64,000 bases of DNA from Eimeria necatrix. Taxonomy: Eukaryota; Apicomplexa; Conoidasida; Eucoccidiorida; Eimeriidae. Of this stretch, positions 22,230 through 33,392 are shown piece by piece. Position numbers and translations under genes: made by a program. The stretch's first letter is position 1; the number at the start of each line of letters is the position of its first letter. The stretch lies in the NCBI RefSeq assembly GCF_000499385.1, contig NW_013651669.1, positions 1 to 64,000 on the forward strand, written 5' to 3'. The notes under the pieces are model-generated. The model saw only the letters and a program-made list of their open reading frames with translations. It was not told the DNA's origin and did no database searches.

Positions 22230-25200
22230 CTAGCGTAGCTGGCGGTACAGCTGCTGGCGCCGGGCCTGTTCATATTGCTCAGCCAGCGCCGTCGGAATAG
22301 CTGCGCCCGGCCTCAACTCCGCCTGCAACATCAGCTGAAACTAAGTCATCAAAGTCAACACCACCAATAAAGATGAACATGTTCTAACATAAGAAGTACA
22401 ACACGAAAATGCAACAGACGAACGCTAAAACTGTCGATGCTACCGTAGCGGACTGACCTTGACCACGTCGTTCTCCCTGATGTCATAGTCCAGCGGGCAT
22501 TTGCTCAGGTTAATTTGCACGGTATACTGTTCCCGCTGCAACAGGAAAAGGGGTAAGAACAACCACGCTGCAGACGGTGCAGTATGCCGGCCATGCTCTA
22601 CTATACAAGCCATTCTCCTGGTTACATCCAACAGCAGCAACTGCAACGTATCCAGCATGGGCAACGCCCGCACCAGGCAACGTACTGAATAGAATAGCAG
22701 TAAGTCTCCCTCATCGACGCCTACGTTCCTGCTATAGCTCTCAGATAGACGGCTGTACACACATGGACCACAGAAGAGAGCATCGAAAGAGGTAGGGCAA
22801 CTTGGCGGTAAGCTGGCTTGTTCTCTAAACTTTTCGAGCCGCTGGGCCATAAACACCGCTTACAGCTAATCGTCCATACAAATGCTCCTATACACAAGTG
22901 GCTCAGGACTTACGAAAAGGGCGTCATCATGCTTGCATTAAAACGAAGACGCGGAAGATATGGTGCTTCCTCAGAGCCTTCAAATCACAAATCGTCAGCC
23001 TTCAACTCTCAAACGTGTCCCTTAATATCCGTGTGCGAGATTTAAAATACAAACCGTGAATAATCCCCCTTAAATCTTTGGCCCTACAAGTTACGGTCAC
23101 TCAATGCGTTGCTCAAAAACCCTGGTCGCACCTACCTTCAATAAAAAGCGATATCCAAACCTTCTGGGCATACTGTAGAGATGGCCTGGACTCAGCATAG
23201 AGCTGCAGCTGTCCCCGCTGCATACCGTAATCCAAGGGACTCAAATCCGGCAAGAGCTGAGAGAGCATACACGAACCCTCCAAACCCAAATTACTGAGCT
23301 CCATACCTCTTCAACAGCCAGATGCACGCTACTACTGGCCTATTCTGAGAACTTCGACCCGGCTGCAAGCCGCACAAACACTGTCTTCCACATGCTACGA
23401 ACCATAAGAACGCCTCGGCCCTAGATGAACCCATAGCTCATATAAATGGACACTCAGCCTGCGGAATGCGCACTTACTCTCGTAACAATCTTTCGCTTGA
23501 CCCACAAAAACTCCACAACGTCGTCACGCAGGCCGGCCTGGTCCTTGTAGTACCTCATCAGCTTCCTGCATGGGAAATGGCACTCTTGAGCTATTCTCTA
23601 TGTCCTCCTCATTAACCGTTATTCCCACTGAAGAGCAAACTTGCCTCTTCAGCTACTAGCCGTGATACCACAAGCACCTGCATGCTGGCACGTTACTGTT
23701 CAGCCCGCTCTATGTCTATGCACTGCGTATCTACTGACCTGAATGGCACAGCTAGTGGCATCCGATAAGTGAGGGGGTTTGGTGTAAGGCCGTGTACGTA
23801 AACATCAAGCTGAGCCATATGCCCTGCTAAAGCTGCTGCAGCTGCTGCTGCTGCTATGTCTGGAGGTAGACTCCTGCCGTCCAACGAAGGACCAAGTAAT
23901 CCCCCAACCAGCCCTCGATCATCCCACATTCGTATTCCTGCAGGCACATCACCTGCTGCTCCTGCGCCAGCAGTGGCAACAGCACTGTCAAAAGCATCAC
24001 GAGCTGCTGCTGCTGCGGCTTGCCGCTGAGTCTCGCTTGCCGGCGTTCTATAACCGCTTGGGGACGGAGAAGCTTCTTCTGTTGCTGCAGGGCTGCTCGG
24101 CTGCTGCTGTTGCTGCCGCTGTTGCTGCTGCTGCTGTTCCGGTTCCTGCTGTTGATGCTGTTGCTGCAACCGCTGCTGCAGGGACGATGGCGTAATCCGG
24201 GCACGTCTTTGACCCGTCACTAGAAACTGTTGGTAAAGGAAGTGTGGCCTGGCATCCGCCGTTCCCGACGGTGGTTCTGCCTGACGCGCCAGACCAGGCG
24301 CTTCCTCCTCCTGCCCTTGCTGCCGCCGTTGCTGCAGATGCTGCTCAGGTTGTGGCTGCTGCGGTGAATTTTGCTCCTGCTGACCTGGCGCTGCCGCTGC
24401 ATCCCGTGGCAGGGCAGGGACGCTCTGCTGCAGCTGCTGCTGGAGTTGCTCCTGCAAGTGCTGCTGTAGCAGCTGCTGAAGCTGAATATGTTGTTGGGCG
24501 AATTCAGCCTGTTGCTGCTCATCATGAAAGGGGTTTTGCTGATGTGGCTCGTGATTCATCATATGGTGCGCCTCCAGAACTTCCAACAGCAACAGTGTTT
24601 GCAGCGCTGCAGGGAACGACAGGCACTGCAGCACCACAGTTTACGCATGTGTAGCGCAAACCCCAAAATATGCAGAAAGAAGACGCTAAATAAACACCCT
24701 GATGCGCCAACGGCGACACAACAAAAAAGAGGGCAGACAACTAAATAGCCACCTCACCATGAGAACCTCCGACTTCACTTATCCGCCTGAGGAGTGGTAG
24801 CAGGAAATTCGTTGCCGTGGCACCTGCAGCTGCTGCGGCAGCGGCCGCCAAGGGTGAACCTGCCGCAGCTGTATCGGGTGCATACAGGGACGCTAGCCTG
24901 GGAAGTAAGAGAGAGGCGCGCAAACGGTCCATAAACATGTGGTGGGGCACCGGCACCTCTGCTTGCTGTACACCGCGCTGTTGTATTTGTTGCTCAGCCA
25001 CCGGCATCTGTTCATGCACTAACGGCGAGGCCTGCGGCTGTGCATCCGTTTGCTCCTGCTGCTGCTGCTGCTGCTCCTGCCAAGAATGCTGACGCTGCTG
25101 CATTTCGCTGCGTGAAGCAACGACAGGCAACGGCAGTACTTCCTGCTGTCGCTGCAATCCTGGCTCGCGAGCTGACATGACACTACTCCTAACTGACTCT

Positions 25201-28200
25201 TGCTGTTGCTGCTGCGGCTGAGGTGGTTGCTCCTGCTGCAAAAGGTACTGCAGCTGCTGAAGTTGCCGCTGCTGTGCTGGGCTTATCTGCTGCTGAGGCT
25301 GAGCCGGGATTTGTGTCCAGCTCCCGAGCTGATGAGGAGTGCTGCCCTGGCCTACCTGCTCCTGCTGCTGCCGGTATCCCTGGTGCTGGTGATACTGTTG
25401 CTGGTGCTGCCACTGCAGATGCTGTTGCCGTGCGAGATGCTCTTGTTGCCACTGCTGTTGCTGGTGCTCGATATGACTGGGTTGTCCTTGCTGGCGTCGA
25501 TTTCCCCAAACTTCCTGATTGTCGTGCTGCCGTTGCACGAGCGGCTGCTGCTGCTGTTGCTGCTGCTCATGCTGCTGTTGCTGGTGTTCCCGTTGTTGGC
25601 CCTGTTGCTGTCGCTCGTGCTGCTCCCTCTGCAAATGTTGCTGCAACTGCACGTATCGTTCGCTTTGGCGCTGCTCTTCCTCTTGCCGATGCCTTTGCTG
25701 CACGTTAGATGGCCGTTGCAACTGCTCATCGTTCGGAGGAGGCTGCGGGGAATGGCGCTCCCCTCCTGGGTAAGAGGGCGCCGAAGGGGGGCTCGGCTGC
25801 TGCTCTTCACTCAATATAACCACTTCTGGCTTTCTACCTGCATTAGCAAAAGCAAAAAACTGCGCGGGACGAAGCTAGCAATTCGACATGATGCAGCTAA
25901 CTTCTGCTACAGCAGCATGCAGACAAGCCAAGCAGAGACAGCAAAACACACGTTATAGAAAGCAGCGGCAAGAACGGATATGCCGAGAAAATAGGACAAA
26001 TGATGTTGTTTAGAGCAAGATACTAGCCATACCGACGAGAATTACAAAGACACAAAAACGTGAAGCCACAGGCATAAACACAGAAACAACGCATACGAAA
26101 AAAGAAAGCAATATACGGAAGTATTAAGTATAAAAGTACACAACATTCCACAATACAAACGAAGAGGATTGTGAAGGAATCCTGGCATAATGGGGATCAT
26201 GTAAACCGATGCCGCCACTTGGAGACATACAAGCTGAGGTGACACAAAAAACGAGGGGATGATAGTGAAAGCAAAAGCCGATACAGATAGCACACAAAAC
26301 ATATTCGTGGGGAACATATTCCAATATAAGGTGGAGCAAATAAGGAATGGCCAGAAGGCAACAGGAAAACGAGGCGAAAATCATGGGAACACGCGAAAAA
26401 GCCAAATAATGCAATGAAGCAATTACAAACCCCACTAAAAGCACACGAGGAACAGCGGAAGAATAAAACCAAGAGGGGGAGCAAGCGCTTTTGCAGAGGA
26501 GTAAAAAGGGATCGGAAAAACAAAGAGAAAACTGACAGATAAAGCGCAGGCAAAATGATGCGGAAGTGAGGACATCGCACAAAGGACAGGTATACGCCCG
26601 CAAGGTCGCGCGAAGTGTGGAGAAACCCAAGAACCAGCCAACAGAATGAACGGCAGAGAGACCACTGGAGTCTGGCAGCAATGCTGCAACGTGTACGCTG
26701 CTGCTCTCACCAAAGGCTCTCGACACTGACTTGGCCAAATTCGAATAAGCAGCGATCGAAAACGTAAATTTGCGCGCCTCTTCGCTCACCGCCGCTACAA
26801 ACTGAATAGCCTACAGACGCAACAGCAGCAGCACTAATAGCAGCGGTCACAACAAGCACTACAATAGCTGAATTAGCAACAGCTTACTGTGCTACAGCAG
26901 TAACACAAGCACAATTGGCTTTCCAGTCAGGTCCAATGGAAGCCTCACTAGTGGCGACACGGAGCCTGGTACGGTGATCAGGCTGCAGTCAATCTCTCTG
27001 GCCAGCTGCAGTAGTGGAAGGTAGCTTGCTAGGCGTGGCAGCTCCAGATCCTCCTCCCGTAACCGCAAAATACTCGTGTAGCGATGCACAACAGCTGCAC
27101 TGCAGTGCGCCCGGCAGACCTGAACAAGAGAGACGGGAAAGAATAGATTCAAAAAGCTAGAAATGGACGTGTAATCAATGGTGCGTGTGAACGATTTCGG
27201 CATGGAATAGCCCGAAAGAACAGACAACATGAGGTCTACACAGTGGGTGGCCAAGATTCTGAGGACTCACAAAGTTACTTCCCCCATTCAGTTTATACAA
27301 AAACCCCAACTCGCTGACAGCAAGCACCCGCCATAGCCGCCACAGGGGGCACGTACACATACCCGCACGGACACAAACTGACACTTAAAGTGGGCAGCAC
27401 ACATGAAGCGAAAAAACGCATTCCTACGACTGCTGCTCCTGCTGCGATGCTGCACCTGCTGCTCGCTAACCTGTCTAAAAACGAAGAAATCTGGCAGCGT
27501 CAAGAAGCAGCAAATTTCCCCCAATAGAGCCGCAGACAAACCTAATCGCCTAGATCCCTGTTGTTGCTGCTCCTGCTGCCTCCCCGTCAAGTGTTGCTGT
27601 CCGCTCGGCGCTTCTGAACCCAAGCAGTTTAGCATGGCCTCTCGTGTATCTGTGAAAGTTAGAAGTGGTTTCTGTCGCAGTAGTGGGATATGAACATATC
27701 TCCTGCACAGGGGGATGACCACAGTGTGCTGCTGCTGTTGCACCAGCCGATGCTGCACTCCTTGTTCCTGCTGCTGCTCTGGAAGAGATGAGAGACCGCA
27801 CTCACGCTTGCTGCCACCACAAGCATGCGACCGCGGTAGATGATGCTGCTGCTCACGCTGCGACTGCTTCTGTTGGCGCATGTCCTCTTCTTTCTTTTCC
27901 TGCACCTCGTCTTGAAGGACCTGCCCGCCCTCCCTGTTGCGGTGTTTGTTTGGTCTGCTGCTGCTGCATGACGCGTTGCCTGTCGTGGAGGATGGAGACG
28001 GCGGGGCTTCTCGAGAGTTTGCTGCGGTTGTATTAGTGCCGTTGTTGTTATTGCTGCTGCTGCTGCTGCTGAGCTCTGCTGCCGCAGCAAGTACTGCAGC
28101 AGCAAGCCGCTTCCGCGCTGCCAGTGCTGCTGGAGGGAATGCCAGCGGCGATGGAGGCTCAGGAGTTGAGAGACACTTCGACTGGGGAGGAGGCGGAGCT

Positions 28201-31200
28201 GTCCTGTGAGTTCTCCTGGTCCCTTCTGCCGGCGTTGCACTACCTAGTGGAGAATCCTGATCCTCTGGGCTGCCTCGACCCTGTCCTGCAGCTGCCATTG
28301 CCACCGCTGCCGTTGTCGTCCTAGTTTGGTGATGCTGCGAGCGAGGCCGCAATGGCAGCACTAAAGACGACGGAAGACATCCCTGAGCTGGCGCCGCTGC
28401 TTTTGCGGCTGCCCTCCCCATGGGTGAGGGCCCGCCGGGTTCCATCGTAATGGAGAAGGGGCTAGTATCACTGTCGCTGCATGCTGTGCAGCTGCTGCTG
28501 CTGCTCCATATGCTCGGGCTCATCTCGTTTTGCTGCTCCGCGCTGCTGTTGCTGCTGTGGCTGCTGCACCTGTGGCTGCTCGTGCGCCTGCGACGACCCC
28601 TGCCGTTTGCTTCTTGTCGCGGCCATCGTTGCATCCTTCGCGGGTGTGTGCGGGGAAGAGACGGTTCATGGAGGTGCTGCTGCTGCTGCTGCTGCTCTTC
28701 TACGGGAGGGTAGCTGCTACGGTCAGACATATCAAGAAGCAAGGGAGAAGAAACCAGCTCCTTGAGCATCTGCTGCTGCTCCTGCATGTGTTGCAGCAGG
28801 TGCTGTAACACTTGTTGCAGTTTTTGTTGCTGCTCTTCGCAGTCCTCTTGGTCGTCAGCAGAAGTAATAGGCAATATCTGGGTCCCGTTTGAGTCCAGAA
28901 GTTGTTGCTGCTGGCACTGCTGCTGTGGTGGGTTCAGTTGTTGCTGCCGAGCAAGTAACGACAGCGAAGTGACAGGCAGTAATTTGAAAGACTCCATGCA
29001 GAACACGTTGATACGCTGCTGCTGGAGAAGTGCAGCAGCAGCAGCGAACCCCGACTGGACGTCCCCAAAAATATCTAAAGGCGGTGCACGCCTCCTCCCT
29101 GCTCCGCCAATGGAACCGATAGCGGCAGCAGCTCCGTCGGGATCCTCAGAAGCATCAACGGGAGGCGCAGCAGCAGCCGCCAGCGCAGCAGCTGTAAGCA
29201 CGGGACGGAAAATCGCGACGCCTGGGATGCCCGCCGTGATAACTCCTTCTACTGCTGATTCTGCAGACCCATTAGGAACAAACGGACGCCCCCCCGCAGC
29301 TGCTGCAGCTGCAATAGCCGCTGCTGCTGCAGCCCCTGCACCACGACCTCTAATTCCCAAAGCATCTGCTGTGGCCTGCATCAGCCTCTGTTGCTGCCGT
29401 AGCTGCAACTGTAGCTCTGCGGGAAGCAAGATGTTAGTCGGAGCGTATACACAAACGCATGACCCCCAAAACTCGCTCTGCATGTACTGATGTAGCAGCT
29501 GTTGCTGCTGCTGCCTCAAGACAAGTGCAATAGCCTCGTGCAGTGTTCTTGGCTCCTCTTGATCCAACATGTGGTTGTGGTGCTGTACCAGTTGTTGCTG
29601 TTGCACCACGGCCTGTAGAAAGCGCCTGCGTTGCTGCTCTCCCCGAGCACCTAGCCCTTGCTGCTGGTGAAAATCCTCGTGCTGGTGGCGCTGGTAGAGT
29701 TCACGACGACGCTGCTGCGGCTGAACCTCACTGACTGGCTGCTGCTGCCCTTGGGACATGTGAGCATGCTGTTGCCGGTGCTGCTGTTGCTGCAGGCGCA
29801 GTAACACAGCCAAGCGCTTCTGTACCCGCGACCCTTCAGTCTCTCGTGTAAAATGGATTTGGACGCTTACAGGGAATGGCGGGCCGAAGCCAACCAACAC
29901 CTTAATGCCATTTCTACAGCCAGCCCTACTATTGCTCAAGTTGAGGGCACTACTGGCATCTGTATCGTTGCAGCAGCTCTCGATACTGCTGCAAACACCC
30001 TCGCAGAAGCTGCCGCTGATGCCGTTTACGCAACGGTAGATGCAGCCGCATGGTTTGAAGCAGGCACCGTTATTGCCAGCAGCACTTGGCACCACCCTTC
30101 CACGTGGGTTGGAGTTATCCTGGCTACTGCTAGTATTTGCCAAGCCGTTGCTACTGATGCAACGGCCACGTAAAGAAAACAGCACAGCGTGTCTGTTGGG
30201 AATAATAAAGTTCCTGCTGCGAGCTGCAGTGTCCCCCGCTCCCTGCGTTGGTTCGCCTGTATCGCCCAGGCGCTGCGACGGTGCTCGCTGCGACAGCCCA
30301 CGGTCTGGTGCTGCGCCGGCAACTGGAAGTGCCGCGGCAACTCCAGCATCTGCAAACACCGCAGCAGCAGCAGCGTCGAGCTCTGACGACCCCACATCCG
30401 CTGCAGCTGCTGCTGCTACTCTTGCTGCTGCGCTGCCGTTGCTGTTGTTGCCCCTCCTGCAACTGCTACTGGAGCCCAAAGCCCCTGGGATCCCCGGTAG
30501 GTTGTCGCTCTTCGTGACACAAAGCAGCAGCGGCAACGATTCCTTTGGCATGACGCAGCGGTTCCTCGCGGCAACTGCGTAAAGGTGGCTCTCCGCTGCA
30601 CTTAATGGCAGCTTCTGCTGTAGCTGCTGTTTTCGCTGTTGATCTTCCAGCGACTCGCCGGTCAAGTGACGCAGCCATTGTCGGACGCTTACAATCGTTA
30701 GCGATCCAAGCTGAAGACTTTCGGCTGGAGGCCACTCTGCAGCACCAACGGCAACTGCATCATCGCCAGGTCTGTCTGCTTCTGGCGGTGCTGCCGTGTC
30801 TGACTCAATGCGGCCGCCGTCCCTTGGCAGAGCTGTAATGCTACTGCTGCTACCGTTTCTGCTGCTACTGCTTCCGCTCCCGCTGCTGCTGTTGGATCTG
30901 CGAGGTTGCGGCCGCGCAATGGGAAGAATGACACGCGCAGCAACGCCAGCTGCCGCACCTGCACCTCCCTTCGCAGCTGCCAGTCTCTTGCTGCTGCGTC
31001 TCCCTGACGGCGTCGGACTGCTCTGCAACCCCGCAGAGCCTCTTCCTGCTGCTGCCGCCGCTCGTAAGGGCCGTTTACACCGGAGCGGCTGAGCTGCTGT
31101 TGCTGCGATTGTTGCCTCCGTCGTCGACATTCGCCTTGAGGTACCCCTGCCTTTTGCTGCTGCTGCCGTGTTGGCACTGTCTCCCGTCTGTGTTTCACCC

Positions 31201-32600
31201 GAACAATCAGGTTTCTCCCCTTGTTGCTGCTCTTGCTGTCGATGCTGCCGATTCGCAATCGAACCCCTTCCAGGGGTCCCCCCCTGGCACCCAGCTGCGG
31301 CGAAAGAGCAGCTGCAACCGTGGTCACTACTACTGCTGCTCTCGCGGATAACCCGGAGCCACATCAAACTGCAGCCATCGCAATGCATCCGTGAAGGACG
31401 CCCGACAAAGTCCCTATCTGTCATTGCTGCAGCAGCAGCAGCAGCCGTGGCCGCCGTCCCTATGTCAGCAGCCAGCAAGGTCTCCTCGTCCCCCGAAAGT
31501 GCGTCCGATTCTTGCTGCCGTCGCCGCTGTTGCCGTTGATGCTGCTGCTCTGATTGCTGCTGGGACAGCCGCTGATGTTGCTGCTGTGGCTGCAGCTCTT
31601 GCTGCGACTGTTGCTGCTCCCGCCGCCGCTCTTCCGGCTGTAAATGTAGTTGCTGCTGAAACTGCTGCTGCGGCTGTTGCTGCTGTTGTTCCTGCTGCTG
31701 CGGCTGATGCTGCTGCTGCAGCGGCTGGCGTTGCTCCCCCTGCCCCTGGTGTTGTGGCTCTTCCTGCTGCTGCGGCTGTTGCGCCTGATGCCCCTGCTGA
31801 TGTTGGCGTTGTCGTTGTTGCTGTAGCTCTTGGCGATCCTGCTCTTGCTGTTGCTGCTGCCTCTGCCGCCGCTGCGAACGCTGCTGCTGCAAGAAGCGCC
31901 GCAGCCTAAAAAAACGCCGCAGAGGGGGCTCATTGGACTGCAGCACAATCTGTTTCGTGCGCAGCCCGGCAGCAGCAACAGCCGCAAGCGCATTCGCTGC
32001 TGCTCCTGCCGCTGCCTTCAGCAGCAGATGCCTCTGAGCCATCAGACTAACAACCAAGAGTCCCCTCACCGAGAAAGTGGGATAACTTTTCTCCCACGCA
32101 CCAAGGGATATTAAGTTTCTGATACTGCTGCTCTCCACCGCTGCGGTGCCTGGGCCCAAAACTCGCCAGCCGTTGCTGCTCCTCCTGCATAAACAGCAGC
32201 TGCCGCACCGGCACACACCACGTCCCGCCGCCGCCGTCCCGCGGTTTCGTGGCTGAACACCGGGTAGCAAGAAAGGCGCCTTATCCGCTGCACCTTCGCC
32301 GGTCAATGCGTTCCCTGCTGCTGCTGCTGCTGCTGCGATTTCCACAGCCTCCACCAGCAGAGGTGAAGCCAAACAGATAGCCTGACCGTGGGCAACCACC
32401 ACGGCTTGTCTGTGCAAATCCACATCAGCAGCAACAGTGGTCGCCAATGAGGACGCCCTTCGGCAGTGACACTGCTGCGCAAAAGCCTTGCAACTGGCGC
32501 TCTGACTAGCGATCAAGACACCGCGGCAAGCGGGACCCAGATGCATGATGCTAATGCGATCAGTCATACTAACGCACAAGAAAAGGCCAAAGCACGTCAC
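22230..32600 (-). CDS. Giant Q-rich protein with F-box-like segment, SIM-like motif and C-terminal ubiquitin-like domain
   Basis: Nine exons join in phase to at most 2568 residues: 32600-27471, 27119-about 26949, 26801-26711, 25837-24758, 24606-23739, 23565-23478, 23256-23161, 22535-22458 and 22334-22230. Exon 1 is a long Q/A/S-rich region. At its junction with exon 2 the protein reads LGEICCFLTLPDFFVFRQ followed by VCRAHCSAAVVHRY, an F-box-like pattern (L..EI..FL.LPD....RQVCR). Exon 4 begins RKPEVVILSEEQ, a hydrophobic core followed by acidic residues, like a SUMO-interaction motif. Exons 5-9 encode a ubiquitin/SUMO-like fold: LDVYVHGL, FRKLMRYYKDQAGL, VEFLWVKRKIV, SPLDYGMQRGQLQLYAE and CPLDYDIRENDVVKLML. 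The exon 2 donor is not fixed, and exon 3 has no Met and an upstream in-frame stop, which argues for one gene. Met32600 is only the upper limit; MTDRISIMHLG and MAQRHLLLK lie downstream in frame. The function may be ubiquitin/SUMO-linked; this is inference. Confidence 0.6.
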
Positions 32601-33392
32601 GGGTGCACCCGCTCACACAGATATGGGAACATACTTCGAAGTATCATCATGTTGACAAGGATACTTCAGCCGGCGAGGCAAAAGGACCAGCATCAATGGC
32701 TCAAGAGATGGTTCGTTCGGTGAGGAGAGCTGCAACGGAACAACACGACACCCACATGCCCACAAGCACAAGCTGCTGCTCTTGCGTTGCTGCTGGGCCC
32801 GCTGCTAGCCCGCCGTTCCATCATATGTCTTGCTACCGTTATACCATTTGCTGCTGCCGAACTGTGGCCACCGCCATGCAGCATTCTGCAGTTGCTACTG
32901 CTACTACTCACCAAGCTGCCGCAGCGCAAACACATAGAGCGGTTGCGGAGCTAGCTACAGCTACAGTCGCATCTGCTGCTTCTGCCTTTGTCCCTGCTCG
33001 CCAAGATGCCGCAGCATTTACAGTTACGCCCCTAGCTACTGCTCTCCTTGTACCTCTGCTATTTTCATTCCACTATGCTATTCTATCGGCCATCACATGC
33101 CACCCGCGTGCCCTTGCCTGTCCTGACGCTTCACCTGCTGCTGCGCTCCGTTCCCGCTTGCAATGCTGCTCTAGTGGTTGTGCACCTAAAAATCCAAGCT
33201 AACACTACGAGCGCTACAGCTGCTTCCCACCAAGCTGCCTAAGCATTCCTACAGTTTTTGTGCAAAACACAGTGAAGCCCCTGTCGACTTTTCGTGGCGT
33301 GCACCTCTCGTCAATAATACAACTGCCGCCGCTATCCCCCCAGTGCGGGCGGCACAACAAATAGCTCTGCTTTACTCGCTACTACCACGGCT
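32601..33392. other. Intergenic region between two minus-strand genes
   Basis: It should hold the promoter of the giant F-box-like gene and the 3' end of the next gene. Part of it (about 32760-33200) is rich in GCT/GCA triplets and open on the plus strand, but the translation is Ala/Cys/Thr-rich without any domain, so no gene is called. Confidence 0.5.

Noticed and set aside
26042..26789. A 221-residue minus-strand open frame including SEEARKFTFSIAAYSN
   Set aside because: Only the first 90 bases fit as exon 3 of the F-box-like gene; a GTGAGA donor follows and the rest is Phe/Leu/Ser-rich intron read-through.
32603..33202. A 199-residue plus-strand open frame between two minus-strand genes
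   Set aside because: Ala/Thr/Cys-rich translation of triplet-biased DNA without domain, repeat register or splice support.
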